Assembly (NCBI RefSeq): GCF_001642475.1
Contig: NW_019173963.1
Span: forward strand, 186,001-250,000
Direction of reading: 5' to 3'
DNA length: 64,000 nt
DNA from: Fonsecaea monophora
Taxonomy: Eukaryota > Ascomycota > Eurotiomycetes > Chaetothyriales > Herpotrichiellaceae
Below are positions 20,131 through 31,146 of the stretch, piece by piece; the stretch's first letter is position 1; each line of letters begins with the position of its first letter. Made by a program: the position numbers and the translations under genes. Below the pieces are notes generated by a model that worked only from the letters and a program-made list of their open reading frames with translations, did no database searches and had not been told where the DNA came from.

Positions 20131-21276
20131 TGTTTCATAGAGCGATCAGCCGTGAGGAGTTCTGTACTTGGGCAGTGGTACCTACGGAGCAAGGTGAAAG
20201 AAGTCAATAGGAGATCGCCCGAGCCATTCCTGCTAAAGGCTATTGCCCTCAATGTGCGCAGCGTGTACCGAGTACATACCTTTGAAGCGTGGGGCAATCT
20301 CGGAGATGCAGAATGACAGGATGGTGCATCCAGGAATGATCACCAGGACGAATCATCTGCTAGGTCGGGAGGTTGAGAGCGGTAGCTGCAGATGCATCCA
20401 GGGCTCGCAGGGTAGCGGAGCCAGTCGCCGCCCATCTGCAAGTCATCGTCAATCGAATCAACGCAGCAGAGAATATGTTTCCATCCACCGAGGTTGCCAA
20501 CGAAAGGTATCCGGGTCGTGTCCATCGTGCCCATCGTTCTCTTAGCCCCGTGAGCATCCAATTGACGATGAAATCCTGGGGTGAAAAGGATGAGGCCCAT
20601 CCACGATCAAGTAACAACAATACTCGACCGGGTCCTGTTGCGTATGCCCAGCCTGTTGCCGCTGCCGCCGTCGCCAGATTGCGGCCCTCGGGGCACTTGA
20701 CTCGCACGACTCGCCTCGCTGCGTGGGGCAGAAATCACAGACCTTCGACGCGTGCGGCCACACAAATTGTTTGTCAGATGATGGGATGGATGCCCACTGC
20801 CACCCTCCACCAACTATCTACATACTCAATTCAGTCCAGTATGTATAAGAATTGACACAAACCATGTTGTCCACCTGATCAAGATGCCTTGGGGCTGAAT
20901 ATCACCCGCTCACCAACTTGCACACCGGCACCTTTTTCACTTGGTCATCTCTCTCCCCTGTCTAGGCTTGGTTCGCCCTGCTATCTCTCCAACTCCTTTT
21001 CCTCGTCAATGAAGGTCATTCTGTCTGGGCTGCAGCTAATATCTGCTGTCTCTTGACTCATAGAAGTTGAAGTACCTCTCTGTGCAAACGATTCTACCCG
21101 AACATCCTGCCTCTCACCTGCCCTTCTCATGGCCAGCTGACGGGCCCCAGGAAGGCGGCGTCTGCCTGTAACGGACGCCGTTCGCTCCTCTTCGTTACCA
21201 GTCACGACCCTGCTGCTCGATCCTCTAGTCCTTTGGTGAAAAGAAAAAATACCAGAAGGACCTGCCGGCAACCATC
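20131..21276. promoter_or_regulatory. Divergent region IAH1 / CLC transporter
   Basis: 1.15 kb between divergent genes, holding both promoters. ORFs here (for example 20373-20855) have no recognisable domain. A CT-rich tract near 20930-21000 may be part of the CLC leader. Confidence 0.45.
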
Positions 21277-24027
21277 ATGCCTAAATCTTTCGTTTCTTTT
21301 CAAGACTACGATGAAGCCGATCACTTTTCATCCCGCCCTGCAACCACACCGTCCTCCCCTGAATTCTTGCGCAGGACGAATACTTCCCTGTCCGCAACCG
21401 AACTGAGGGGTCGTTTACCGCCTTCTCTCGTTATGACTCCAAGATCAACAGAGGAGAGTGCCCTGTTGGAGGGAGACTACCCTGTCCGCAAATACACTGA
21501 AAGCATGCCCGAATCACCAAAGTCAAGACAGTTGTCGAGGGTGAACAGCACGAGTGACAGTCTACGCAGGCGAAGATACTACAGTGCTCGACCCTCGGGA
21601 CATGCAAGTCCTGTATGGATGCGGAACTCGGGTCTCCGTACGCCAAAGCTTTCCTCATCCATGCTGGCGGGCTCATTGTCCAAAGATGATCGACTGTGGT
21701 ACGATCAATTCACCTCAACCGACTGGGTGCACGACAGCATTGCTGATGGATACCGTGTGCTGGACCTGAAAAAGCGGAAAGGCTGGCGAGGCCGCATAGG
21801 GTTGCTTTTTGATTCAGCTCAGGGTTGGGTTCTCGTTGCTCTGATTGGGGTGGTTACCGCAGGCTTAGCCTACTTTGTCGATGTCACAGAGTCGGCCATT
21901 TTCGACATCAAGCGTGGCTTTTGTCGAGGCGCTTGGTATCTTGGTCGCACAAATTGCTGTTCTGGCGAACGCAACTGTGACAGATGGAGGACTTGGTCGA
22001 AACTCATCCATCCGTCCGGCATGGACGATATCTACATCGACTACGTGGCATACATTATCGGATCGTTGGTGCTTGCCGCCCTGGCCTGCTTTATCACTCT
22101 CTATTCTAAGACCGTCGTTCCGTCTCAAATTGCCTCTACTTTTGATGAGAACCTCGGCGCCATCCAGCAGAACTTAAATGAGGACGAAACTGACGAGGGG
22201 AAGTCAGGTGGAACTCAGCTCCTGACAACACAAGATCCGCCACCTCCAAACGTCTACTACTCGGCGGCTGGAAGTGGTGTTGCCGAAGTCAAGGTCATTT
22301 TGAGTGGATTCGTTCTTCATGGATACCTTGGCCTTCGGGTTCTGGTTCTGAAGACCATCGCTTTGATTTTGAGCGTGGCTTCTGGGATGAGCCTGGGTAA
22401 AGAAGGCCCTTATGTCCATATCGCAACGTGTGTGGGCAATATCGCCTGCAGATTGTTCTCCAAATACAATCTAAACGACGGTAAGAGACGAGAGGTCTTA
22501 TCCGCAAGTGCTGCTGCTGGGGTCGCTGTCGCTTTTGGTTCACCCCTGGGTGGAGTCCTTTTCAGCCTGGAGGAAGTCAGCTATTACTTTCCCTCAAAGA
22601 CTCTATTCCGAACATTCTTTTGTTGCATCGTGGCCGCGTTGTCCCTCAAGTTCCTGAACCCGTACGGGACGAACAAAATTGTTTTGTTTGAGGTCCGTTA
22701 CATCACGGATTGGCGTTTCTTCGAACTTTTTCTATTCATCTTGCTCGGCGTTGCGGGTGGGTTGGCTGGTGCGCTCTTCATCAAAGCGTCTAGATTCTGG
22801 GCCACCACTTTCCGCCGCATCAAAATCATCAAGACCTTTCCGATGTTGGAAGTCCTCCTCGTGGCACTAGTTACCGGCCTCGTCAGCTTCTGGAACCGAT
22901 ACACCCGACTGGCCGTCACAGAGCTGCTTTTCGAACTGGCGAGCCCGTGTCAGAAGCATTCGTCAACGGGTCTTTGTCCCAAAACAGAGGATGAGATACT
23001 CAGCGTGATTGGGTATCTGAGTTTGGCATTCGTCATCAAGGCCATCCTCACGATCATTACCTTTGGAATCAAGGTGCCTGCGGGCATCTACGTTCCATCA
23101 ATGGTGGTCGGAGGTCTAATGGGTCGCATAGTCGGTCACTTGACCCAGTATATCGTTGTCAAATTTCCGAATTTCTTCTTGTGGTCGCATTGTCAGGACG
23201 CCGGCAACATTGAAGCGTGCGTCACACCTGGCGTGTATGCGTTGGTGGCAGCGGGGGCGACCATGTGCGGTGTCACACGTCTCTCTGTCACTTTGGCTGT
23301 CATTCTGTTTGAACTAACAGGAAGCCTCGATCATGTGCTCCCCTTCTCTCTGGGTGTGCTTTGTGCGAAATGGACGGCTGACGCGGTCGAGCCCCTCAGC
23401 ATATATGATCTTTTGACCGACATGAATTCATATCCGTTTCTCGACAACAGGAGCACTCCTGTCTTCGACTCGGAACTCGGAGACATCACACCCCGTTTCC
23501 GCAGGGACAAAGTAATTGACATTACGATATCCCCACTTGTCAAGGCAAGTGATTTGCGAGCCAAACTCCGACGCTTGCAAAACCTTGGCGAACTCGACGG
23601 CGGGCTGCCTATCATCCGAGACAAGAAGTTGGTAGGGTTGATTCCGGCCCCAGACTTGGAGTTTGCTTTGGATAGGCTGGAGGACGAGGACAGTGCGTTC
23701 TGTTTGCTGTCGGCCGATGACCATGCGCATAACACGCATCGTCGCTACTGGGAAGCTTTTGAGGAGGCGGGGTATGATTCTGGACGGGATGATTCTGACG
23801 ATCAAGACTCCCCAGCCACCAATCCGACTGATTTGACTCCATATATCGATCCCGCTCCGGTGGCCCTAGACATGCATTCGCCTATGGACCTTGTGTATCA
23901 ATGTTTTGTCAAATTGGGGCTGAGGTACATTTGTGTGTTAAATGAGGGCGAATACAGGGGGATGGTGCATAAGAAGGCGTTTGTGAGGTATATCAAAACC
24001 CTGGAGCACAAAGGAGGTCGTCATTGA
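21277..24027 (+). CDS. GEF1: CLC-type voltage-gated chloride channel/antiporter with CBS domains
   Basis: An intronless 916-residue protein. CLC proteins are dimeric Cl- channels or Cl-/H+ exchangers; Gef1-type fungal members act in Golgi/endosome membranes and affect ion and copper homeostasis. An N-terminal cytosolic region of about 180 residues precedes the membrane core. CLC selectivity blocks are visible: GSGVAEVKVILSG (about 331), GKEGPYVHIA (about 375) with the gating Glu, GSPLGGVLFSLEE (about 420), and IKVPAGIYVPSMVVGGLMGR (about 605). The C-terminal cytosolic part (about 725-916) has two CBS-like segments, near ITISPLVKASDLRAKL and DMHSPMDLVYQCFVKLGLRYICVLNEG, with an acidic loop DSDDQDS between them. 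The first selectivity block reads GSGVAE rather than GSGIPE, as in the Gef1 branch. Symbol given by family; orthology not tested. Confidence 0.9.
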   Translation: MPKSFVSFQDYDEADHFSSRPATTPSSPEFLRRTNTSLSATELRGRLPPSLVMTPRSTEESALLEGDYPVRKYTESMPESPKSRQLSRVNSTSDSLRRRRYYSARPSGHASPVWMRNSGLRTPKLSSSMLAGSLSKDDRLWYDQFTSTDWVHDSIADGYRVLDLKKRKGWRGRIGLLFDSAQGWVLVALIGVVTAGLAYFVDVTESAIFDIKRGFCRGAWYLGRTNCCSGERNCDRWRTWSKLIHPSGMDDIYIDYVAYIIGSLVLAALACFITLYSKTVVPSQIASTFDENLGAIQQNLNEDETDEGKSGGTQLLTTQDPPPPNVYYSAAGSGVAEVKVILSGFVLHGYLGLRVLVLKTIALILSVASGMSLGKEGPYVHIATCVGNIACRLFSKYNLNDGKRREVLSASAAAGVAVAFGSPLGGVLFSLEEVSYYFPSKTLFRTFFCCIVAALSLKFLNPYGTNKIVLFEVRYITDWRFFELFLFILLGVAGGLAGALFIKASRFWATTFRRIKIIKTFPMLEVLLVALVTGLVSFWNRYTRLAVTELLFELASPCQKHSSTGLCPKTEDEILSVIGYLSLAFVIKAILTIITFGIKVPAGIYVPSMVVGGLMGRIVGHLTQYIVVKFPNFFLWSHCQDAGNIEACVTPGVYALVAAGATMCGVTRLSVTLAVILFELTGSLDHVLPFSLGVLCAKWTADAVEPLSIYDLLTDMNSYPFLDNRSTPVFDSELGDITPRFRRDKVIDITISPLVKASDLRAKLRRLQNLGELDGGLPIIRDKKLVGLIPAPDLEFALDRLEDEDSAFCLLSADDHAHNTHRRYWEAFEEAGYDSGRDDSDDQDSPATNPTDLTPYIDPAPVALDMHSPMDLVYQCFVKLGLRYICVLNEGEYRGMVHKKAFVRYIKTLEHKGGRH

Positions 24028-25860
24028 AAGGAGCATCACAGTGAGTCGGGAAAAATGAGGCAGGATATGAAGGACCTAGTCGCCCGAACGCATAGGAGGG
24101 TGTTTATTTCTTCAGCTTGTAGTTGCTTACTTCAACATTAGTTTGATGGCGTGCATTTTATGGAGACATAGCCTCTGATACAACCTCTCACAGCGCAAAC
24201 ATCGACTTATACTTGCATGGCGGGGTTTGGAGGAATCAGGTACTTGGGATTGGTACTTCCGAGCGATTTTACCATAGCATGACAATGCCACCTAGCACAG
24301 CAAGGTGCTTACTTGGGCCATAACAAGTATGTAATTCAACCGGGCGAGTATTATTCGTCTTGATTTTCTATCCTTGGTGATATTTTTGAATCTTTACGCC
24401 CTGAACGTGTCCGGCTGGGCGGAGAGGGAGGGGCCTCGCCTTCTCCTCCCTGCTCATTCTTTTGTGGTGTCTTGTAATTGTGTTGAGCAAGTACTTGTAC
24501 TCAGAGGCTGTCGGCCATCCCAACGAACTAGCCTCATATAGATCTAGCAGCATTCCAGTATCCACGAGCTCCTAACCAATCCCGGTAACAACCAAGTAAT
24601 CACGACCAATCACGCGTGCAGACACCTACGGTCTGCACCCAAGGCTGTGGTCATACAGGGGGGGCACGAGGGGTTACGAGGGGAAACTGCTCACACAAAA
24701 TACCTCGTATGCGTGAGGATTTAGTTACTCGGCATTCGGACCAAGGTCCATGGAAGAGACTCATACAGATCGAGGGTTTTTGCTCTCTTTCTTTTCTTCT
24801 CTCCATCTTCTCGCCTGTCGTCTGTCTGTCTACTCGCCCACACTCCTTTCCTGCTAAGCTCAGCCCTAGGTCCTTTCTTTTCACTACGCTCGCTCCGTCT
24901 CCCTTCAGACCAATGTGTTTTGTTCTTTGTATTTGATTTCATTGTTTATCCTTGACTTCTTGTTCGCCGTCTCGCTCATTGTGGCTGTTGTAGCTGTTGT
25001 GTGAGACAGAAGGGGGAGAGGCAGGCCGGGTTGTCGCGCAACAAAGGACAGGTCCATTCCCTAGATTCTAGACACGTAGTCTGACTTCTCACTTGCTGAA
25101 CCGATGGATGCTGGAAGGGAAACTCAGGTGGGATGGATACAACTTTGGTTTTCTTCTTCAGGTCCGCCGACCCTCTCATTCGCTTCCTCTGGGAGTCAAG
25201 ATTCATACTGTAGTGGTTGCCAAACTTACGCTTTGCTTGTCTTTTACACCATCTACCCACTCCCCCAGTGTGCGTGAGGTCTATGGACCCCGGTTTAGAA
25301 TTTGCCTTGCGCTATGCTCGCCATTGTCTGAGGCGGTTCCGGATTGGCTCTCCCCTCTTAGACGAGTTCTTGTCTTTGTCTAGCCCCCAAACAAGCTCGA
25401 TCGGAAGAATGGCTGGTCGAGGATATACTGGCTTACTCGCCAGAAACTGCCAACGAGAGAAGGGTCCCCCGTGAGGGAGATGTCCCACTAGACAAAATCA
25501 CTCTGCAAAGTTCCACAAGGCTCGTTCCTGTGCGGCTTCCGTCCCTGGGAGCGTAGTGCACTCATGGGATGCCGGAATCCCAGATGAAAAACCCAGACTG
25601 ACTGCTCGTCTCGTAAGGGCATTTCTGGTACTGGCCGTTGAGGTCCTCCCCACAATTGTTGACAGTATGTCGCGGGCCTTTCTCCTCCGTATCCTTACTA
25701 AAGAGCCTCCCGTCTTTGAGCGTTCTGGTCCCCTTCCATTCAATAAACACCCGCTCTCTGAGAAGCCATAGTCGCTCATTTACAGCCTGGGAACACCTCC
25801 CTATACCTTATTTGACGTCCACATTCCACCACGTCACACTCCTCGATACACCCGCATCGA
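24028..25860. other. Long intergenic region with CT-rich leader-like tract
   Basis: 1.83 kb between two plus-strand genes. A strong CT-rich stretch lies at about 24780-24920 and again short ones up to 25400, which looks like a transcript leader starting more than 900 bp upstream of the next ORF. ORFs in it (for example 25093-25383, 25638-25994) have no recognised domain, and 25638-25994 overlaps the next gene's start. Confidence 0.45.
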
Positions 25861-26913
25861 ATGACAATGACTATCTTTGCGCAAACGAATGCAGCTGTTG
25901 CCGAGCAACCCAGCAGCTCAGCACAACAGGTCGAATGCGCCGATACCGTCAACGACACCTGTCAGGATACCAAAGGCCAACACCAAGAAGGTGAGACCGA
26001 AAAACAAGATTATGTCGGACCATGGCCCCTCAGACGTCGCAGTAACTCTAGCTGGACTGTCCTGACCGCTGAGAGCAGCGCCGCCAGAGATCTGATTTCG
26101 AAACCCGTGGAAAACTCTGCCGCAATTAAGAATATCAACAATCCTTGTATAGCAGGCTTCGCTCTTGAAAACCCCTTCTGCGACAAGTTTCAAACTGAGG
26201 ATTCAAGTTCCGTTGCTATGGAAGAAAGTGTTGATGTCGCGGATTCCTGGCTAAGAAGCGGAAGGTCGGAATTCAGCCTGACTCTGGAACAAGTGGACCG
26301 ACAAACCGAAGCCATCCAGTGCATCTTGCGTGAGGAAACAAGTTCTTCTTGGCACAACGAGGATGGGAGGCAACACAATGCAATCCAAAGGGACGGAGGA
26401 GGACAGCTTCCAGATAGCTCGACTGATTTGGAAAGACAAGAACAGCCCTCCGCACAAGATTCCTGGATCCCGACACGACAGCAAATATCAGGAAATATCG
26501 AGCGAGAAGCGGCCGCCACAACTCTCAGCCAGCTTGAAGCCGAGAATTGTCAAGCTTGCAGAGAACAGGGCTCAGTTGCACGAGCAGGGAGGTGGATGCT
26601 TGGACTGACAGCGGCCACCCTGGGGGCGAGTCCATACTTGGTGTACCATATCTTCGAGGAAGAGTTCATGCAGGCCAGCGCGATGATAAAAGAAAAACAG
26701 AGAACCTTCCTATTTCTGTCACTCCTAGCCATCCCAATAACTTCAGCTTTGAGCATGGTGTTCCTAGCTTGGCTGGGCCTGAATGTCTTGGGCCCGCACA
26801 AACGACGAATGAGTGGAGGAACCGAGTATTTCAGGCTCTGGCTGTGTTTTACCTTTTTCACTGTCTGTGGGTATTTCCTGCTTGCTGCTGTCATCTACAA
26901 GTATGCGATATGA
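25861..26913 (+). CDS. Unknown membrane protein with C-terminal transmembrane segments
   Basis: A 350-residue single frame without a recognised family. Residues 1 to about 235 are hydrophilic, Gln/Ser/Glu-rich and probably disordered. The C-terminal third has three hydrophobic segments: GLTAATLGASPYLVYHIF (weak), TFLFLSLLAIPITSALSMVFLAWLGLNVL, and LWLCFTFFTVCGYFLLAAVIYKYAI at the very end. The short hydrophilic links have positive residues (GPHKRRMS). The layout suggests a tail-side anchored membrane protein with a long cytosolic N-terminus. It sits 301 bp upstream of dapB on the same strand. Start chosen at the first in-frame Met (MTMTIF); no better evidence for it. Function unknown. Confidence 0.6.
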   Translation: MTMTIFAQTNAAVAEQPSSSAQQVECADTVNDTCQDTKGQHQEGETEKQDYVGPWPLRRRSNSSWTVLTAESSAARDLISKPVENSAAIKNINNPCIAGFALENPFCDKFQTEDSSSVAMEESVDVADSWLRSGRSEFSLTLEQVDRQTEAIQCILREETSSSWHNEDGRQHNAIQRDGGGQLPDSSTDLERQEQPSAQDSWIPTRQQISGNIEREAAATTLSQLEAENCQACREQGSVARAGRWMLGLTAATLGASPYLVYHIFEEEFMQASAMIKEKQRTFLFLSLLAIPITSALSMVFLAWLGLNVLGPHKRRMSGGTEYFRLWLCFTFFTVCGYFLLAAVIYKYAI

Positions 26914-27214
26914 TAAGATGGGATCGAGTGGTGTTTGGGATATGGAGGGAGTGTTTCATCGGAGAGGGTTCGAGAATCGACATGGCGTTGAGGAATGTTG
27001 ACAAATACCGTTTTCGGACATGGACGAACGCGTCCAGGGAAAGGGTGCGGCGTTTCGCTGACACTCCGCAAGCAGTGGTTTCTTGTAGACACAGCAATAG
27101 ACAATACAAGATGAGGGAGAATCAAGTTGGCAGTGCCCATAATGGTAGAAGAACAACAGAAAGAAGGACGTTGGTTGGCGTCAACTGCGGTCGCTCAATC
27201 GCAGGCTTGGCACG
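26914..27214. other. Short gap between membrane protein and dapB
   Basis: 301 bp likely holding the 3' UTR of the membrane protein and the dapB promoter. No TATA box is evident. A 328-codon frame (26547-27533) runs through it but looks like a shadow. Confidence 0.4.
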
Positions 27215-30200
27215 ATGGCCATCGTTGAGGCTGCGCAGTTGGAGACTCGCCGTCAACCTGCGTCTCCACCACCATCATCAACATTATTCCAGGCCACCAC
27301 CAGGTCTGAGCCTCTTTGCATACTCACCGGCTTGGGTGCAGAAGGCCCTCTTGCCTCTCCGCGCAAACGCATACCACGCGCAGACGCTACCAGTGCCGTC
27401 TCCCCCTTTACCTGCCAACCATTGTCATGTTCAGATAACTCCAATCACCCCCAGTCGAGGTCAACCTCGCTCGCTTTCAACTACGACGTGTTCAACGGCA
27501 GTCCGCGGAGGCCACCTCCCACCTCCATCATGAAGAGAGGCGGCAATACCCTACAAGAAGAGGAGGAGACACTCATGAGTGGGAGCCGGCGGTCCTCCAA
27601 TGATCCTTATCCAACTCCTTCAGAAGAAAGCGTGTCCACTGTCTCGACAGCGTCGCTTGTTCTCGAGAGCCTAAACTCTGTCTTTGCCGCAAAGGAGCCT
27701 CTTCAACAGCCCTCAAACTACCGAGACGATGAGAGCGATCTCGAGCTACCTCGATTCAATGACAAGAACTACACCGTTGGCAGCCAACGCATGTCCAAAG
27801 GTCTTCGTCGAGCAGTCTGGATAGTCTCGATTGTTGGCATCATCGGATGGGTGCTGGCTGTGGTGTTCTTTGTGGCGGGTGGTCGGTATAAGCATGCGTC
27901 CACTCTGGATTACGACCACGATACACCCATGAAGAGTTCGGCAAAGAAAGTCACACTCGCAGAACTACAGTCAGGGCAATGGTTGCCCAGGTATGCCAAT
28001 ATTGAATGGACACCTGGACCCAGCGGAGAGGATGGGTTGCTGTTGGAGATCAATCAGCCGAACCAGGATTATTTGGTGGTGGAAGACATCCGAAGTGGTA
28101 CATCATCCCAAGCAAACGCCTTTAAACGTACCACCTTGGTGAAAAGCGGTTGGATCAAATACGGCGGACAGCAGCTTTGGACGTCAGAATTCTGGGTGAG
28201 TCCAGACATGAAACATGTGCTTCTGATGGCGAGCCCGGAAAAGGTCTTTCGACATTCTTTTCTTGGACTGTATTTTATCCTCGATGTTGAGACACAGAAT
28301 GTCCAGCCGTTAGATCCAGCATTGCCGGAGACCAAGATTCAGCTGGCACAGTGGTCGCCTAGGAGTGATTCGATTGTGTTTACGAGAGATAACAATCTCT
28401 ACCTCAGACACCTCTCGTCGCCACAAGTGACAACGATCACGACCGACGGAGGTCTCGAGTACTTCTATGGCATTCCCGACTGGGCCTACGAGGAAGAAGT
28501 CTTCGCGACCAACACGGCCACTTGGTGGGCAACCGACGGCCAGTATCTGGCTTTCCTGCGCACGAATGAGACCACTGTCCCTGAATACCCCGTTCAATTT
28601 TTCCTGTCCCGTCCCAGCGGGAAGAAACCCATTGAAGGGCTCGAGAATTACCCAGAGGTGAAAGAGATCAAGTACCCAAAGGCTGGAGCCCCGAACCCTG
28701 TTGTTGACATGCTGTTTTATGACATTTCCAAAGGCGAGGTGTTTTCTGTCGACATTGAGGGCGGTTTCCCCGACGAAGACCGTATCATCTTCAATATTGT
28801 ATGGGCAGACGGTGGAAAAGCATTGGTCTCGGAGTCGAATCGAGAGAGCGATCGTGTTAGGGTTGTCTTGGTAGACGTACCCACTCAAACAGGCCATACC
28901 GTGAGGGTCGTGGACCTCAAAGACGTCGATGGCGGCTGGATCGAACCTACCCAGCATACCAGATACATACCTGCTGACCCTTCCAAGGGGCGAGCGGAGG
29001 ACGGCTATGTCGACATCGTCGTCTCTGACAATGGTAACCACCTGGCCTATTTCTCTCCCCTCAACAGCTCAACTCCGGTCATGCTGACCAGAGGCGGTTG
29101 GGAGGTGGACGGTGGGCCGGCAGCCGTCGACCTGGAAAACAACTTGGTCTATTTTGTTGCGGCCAAAGAAGCGCCAACTCAACGCCACTTGTATAGCGTC
29201 AAATTGGATGGGACAGGCATGAAGTCACTCGTGCCTACTGATGAAGCTGCATACTGGGAGTCAAGCTTCTCTTCCGGCGCAGGCTATGTGAGTCTGAAAT
29301 ACACTGGGCCTGGCATTCCTTTTCAGAAAGTCGTCTCTACGCCAACCAATCCGGACAAAATCGAGGAAATACTAGAAGACAATCAAGATTTGGCCAAGAT
29401 GGCCTCGTCCCACGCGCTTCCACATCAGGTGTTCCAGAACATCACCATTGATGGTTACACGCTGCAGGTGGTCGAACGGCGGCCTCCTCACTTTGACCCC
29501 AAGAAGAAATATCCCGTCCTCTTCTACCTCTACGGCGGACCCGGCTCACAAATGGTCAATCGCCGCTTCCACGTCGACTTTCAATCGTATATCGCCAGCT
29601 CACTTGACTACATCGTGGTTACCGTTGATGGCCGCGGGACTGGCTTTATAGGCCGCAAAGCCCGCACTATCGTCCGCAATGAACTCGGTACCTATGAAGC
29701 CCACGATCAGATAGCCGCTGCAAAGGCGTGGGCCGGCAAGCCGTACGTGGACGCTGACCGCATGGCTATCTGGGGCTGGTCGTACGGTGGCTTCATGACA
29801 TTGAAAGTCCTGGAAACGGATGCGGGCGAAACTTTCAAATACGGCATGGCGGTCGCGCCTGTGACGGACTGGCGGTTCTATGACTCCATCTACACCGAAC
29901 GATATATGCGCACCCCTCAGAATAACCCTCTCGGCTACTCCAAATCAGCCGTCAGCAACGTCACGGCGATATCGCAGAACGTGCGGTTCTTGATCATGCA
30001 CGGCGTTGCGGATGACAACGTTCACATGCAAAACACTTTGACTCTACTAGACAAATTTGATCTGGCAGGCGTTGAGAACTACGACGTGCACTTCTTCCCC
30101 GATAGCGATCACTCGATACAATTTCACAATGCGAATCACATTGTGTACGATAAGTTAGCGAACTGGCTGGTTAATGCGTTCAATGGGGAGTGGTATCGGA

Positions 30201-30235
30201 CCGAGGATCCAAAGCCAGTTGACATGGGAGCTTAG
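27215..30235 (+). CDS. dapB: Type IV dipeptidyl aminopeptidase B (vacuolar, STE13/DAP2-like)
   Basis: A single frame of 1006 residues. The S9B serine peptidase removes N-terminal X-Pro/X-Ala dipeptides and in fungi is a type II membrane protein of the vacuole. A single membrane anchor (AVWIVSIVGIIGWVLAVVFFVAGG, about residues 206-229 of the long form) is followed by an eight-bladed propeller and the alpha/beta-hydrolase domain. The catalytic triad is visible: Ser856 in GWSYGG, Asp in GVADDN (933/934) and His966 in DSDHS. The DW-rich EE motif appears as YEEEVF in the propeller, which binds the substrate amino terminus. A second Met at 27530 (MKRGGNTLQEEEE) would give 901 residues, closer to the usual size of about 900; the first 105 codons are open and low-complexity, so both starts remain possible. 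Confidence 0.93.
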   Translation: MAIVEAAQLETRRQPASPPPSSTLFQATTRSEPLCILTGLGAEGPLASPRKRIPRADATSAVSPFTCQPLSCSDNSNHPQSRSTSLAFNYDVFNGSPRRPPPTSIMKRGGNTLQEEEETLMSGSRRSSNDPYPTPSEESVSTVSTASLVLESLNSVFAAKEPLQQPSNYRDDESDLELPRFNDKNYTVGSQRMSKGLRRAVWIVSIVGIIGWVLAVVFFVAGGRYKHASTLDYDHDTPMKSSAKKVTLAELQSGQWLPRYANIEWTPGPSGEDGLLLEINQPNQDYLVVEDIRSGTSSQANAFKRTTLVKSGWIKYGGQQLWTSEFWVSPDMKHVLLMASPEKVFRHSFLGLYFILDVETQNVQPLDPALPETKIQLAQWSPRSDSIVFTRDNNLYLRHLSSPQVTTITTDGGLEYFYGIPDWAYEEEVFATNTATWWATDGQYLAFLRTNETTVPEYPVQFFLSRPSGKKPIEGLENYPEVKEIKYPKAGAPNPVVDMLFYDISKGEVFSVDIEGGFPDEDRIIFNIVWADGGKALVSESNRESDRVRVVLVDVPTQTGHTVRVVDLKDVDGGWIEPTQHTRYIPADPSKGRAEDGYVDIVVSDNGNHLAYFSPLNSSTPVMLTRGGWEVDGGPAAVDLENNLVYFVAAKEAPTQRHLYSVKLDGTGMKSLVPTDEAAYWESSFSSGAGYVSLKYTGPGIPFQKVVSTPTNPDKIEEILEDNQDLAKMASSHALPHQVFQNITIDGYTLQVVERRPPHFDPKKKYPVLFYLYGGPGSQMVNRRFHVDFQSYIASSLDYIVVTVDGRGTGFIGRKARTIVRNELGTYEAHDQIAAAKAWAGKPYVDADRMAIWGWSYGGFMTLKVLETDAGETFKYGMAVAPVTDWRFYDSIYTERYMRTPQNNPLGYSKSAVSNVTAISQNVRFLIMHGVADDNVHMQNTLTLLDKFDLAGVENYDVHFFPDSDHSIQFHNANHIVYDKLANWLVNAFNGEWYRTEDPKPVDMGA

Positions 30236-31146
30236 TGCCAGGAAAAGTTCGGTAGGAAGGATGCACAAAGTGTTGGTCCCTCCTTTCGCCTCTGTTTTGA
30301 CATGCTTAGCCATTTGCTATGTCCTCTAGCACAGGACATGTGTCTGGTCTAGGAGTATTACATTGTCTGTGTAATCGTTCGGTCGACGGGGAACCTGTTT
30401 TTTGCTTGAGGATGAGCATGGTCCCTATATATCAATGTCTATACTAGCCTGTGTGATGCCATATTTGGAAGAACGGTCTTCAATGAGGAATAACATGACC
30501 ACTCAGTCGAGGCAGCGGACAGTCCACCCTCCAATCCTTGTCGCGTGTATCACATTATGAGTAGGGGTCATCAGAATGTATTTCCTAGCGGGCAGTCACA
30601 TTGACTTTATGGTCACAGGCTGACTGCTTCACGTCCTGAGGCACAGACCAGGCAGATCACTCTGCCGTGTCCAGTGCTGGCGATAACGGAATGTTGGCAC
30701 AGCAGCCAAGGTCATTGTGGTATTTCCCAGATTAAGCAGTGCACCTGAACGTGAACTGAAATTCAGTGAATCACTTACTTCCAGCTGTGCGGGGGAAAAC
30801 ATACTGGCATTGTCCTTCGACTTCTTGTGAAATTGGCTTTACGACTGCACTTTGTTGAAAGAGACAGTTTGGGGAACCAATCAGGAAGAGAGAGAGAATG
30901 AATAGGCTTAGACTGTCGTGAATAAACTTAAGCTTAACGGAACAAGTGACGACTTTGAGCCTCGGATATCGTCGCCAGCAACGCCACAAGTGACGCTATA
31001 TCTTGGCACATGCAACGCTTATCCTGTTTCGAAATAGCGTCCTTTGTGTGTCTACGGGTATTTAACCTCGCGACCTTTTCTTCCAACTGGCGCTCTCTCT
31101 GTCCATATTTTCCATTCTTCTCCTCTCTCCAGCAACAAACAGCAAA
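30236..31146. promoter_or_regulatory. Gap between dapB and protease-like gene
   Basis: 911 bp. The right end holds a plausible promoter for the next gene: TATTTAA at 31059-31065, then a CT-rich leader up to the ATG at 31147. The rest shows nothing recognisable. Confidence 0.5.
31059..31065 (+). promoter_or_regulatory. TATA-like box (TATTTAA)
   Basis: TATTTAA about 82 bp before the ATG at 31147 and followed by a pyrimidine-rich leader ending in AACAGCAAAATG. Confidence 0.4.

Noticed and set aside
26547..27533. 328-codon plus-strand frame between the membrane protein and dapB
   Set aside because: It overlaps the ends of two better genes in other frames and has no recognisable domain; composition is low-complexity.
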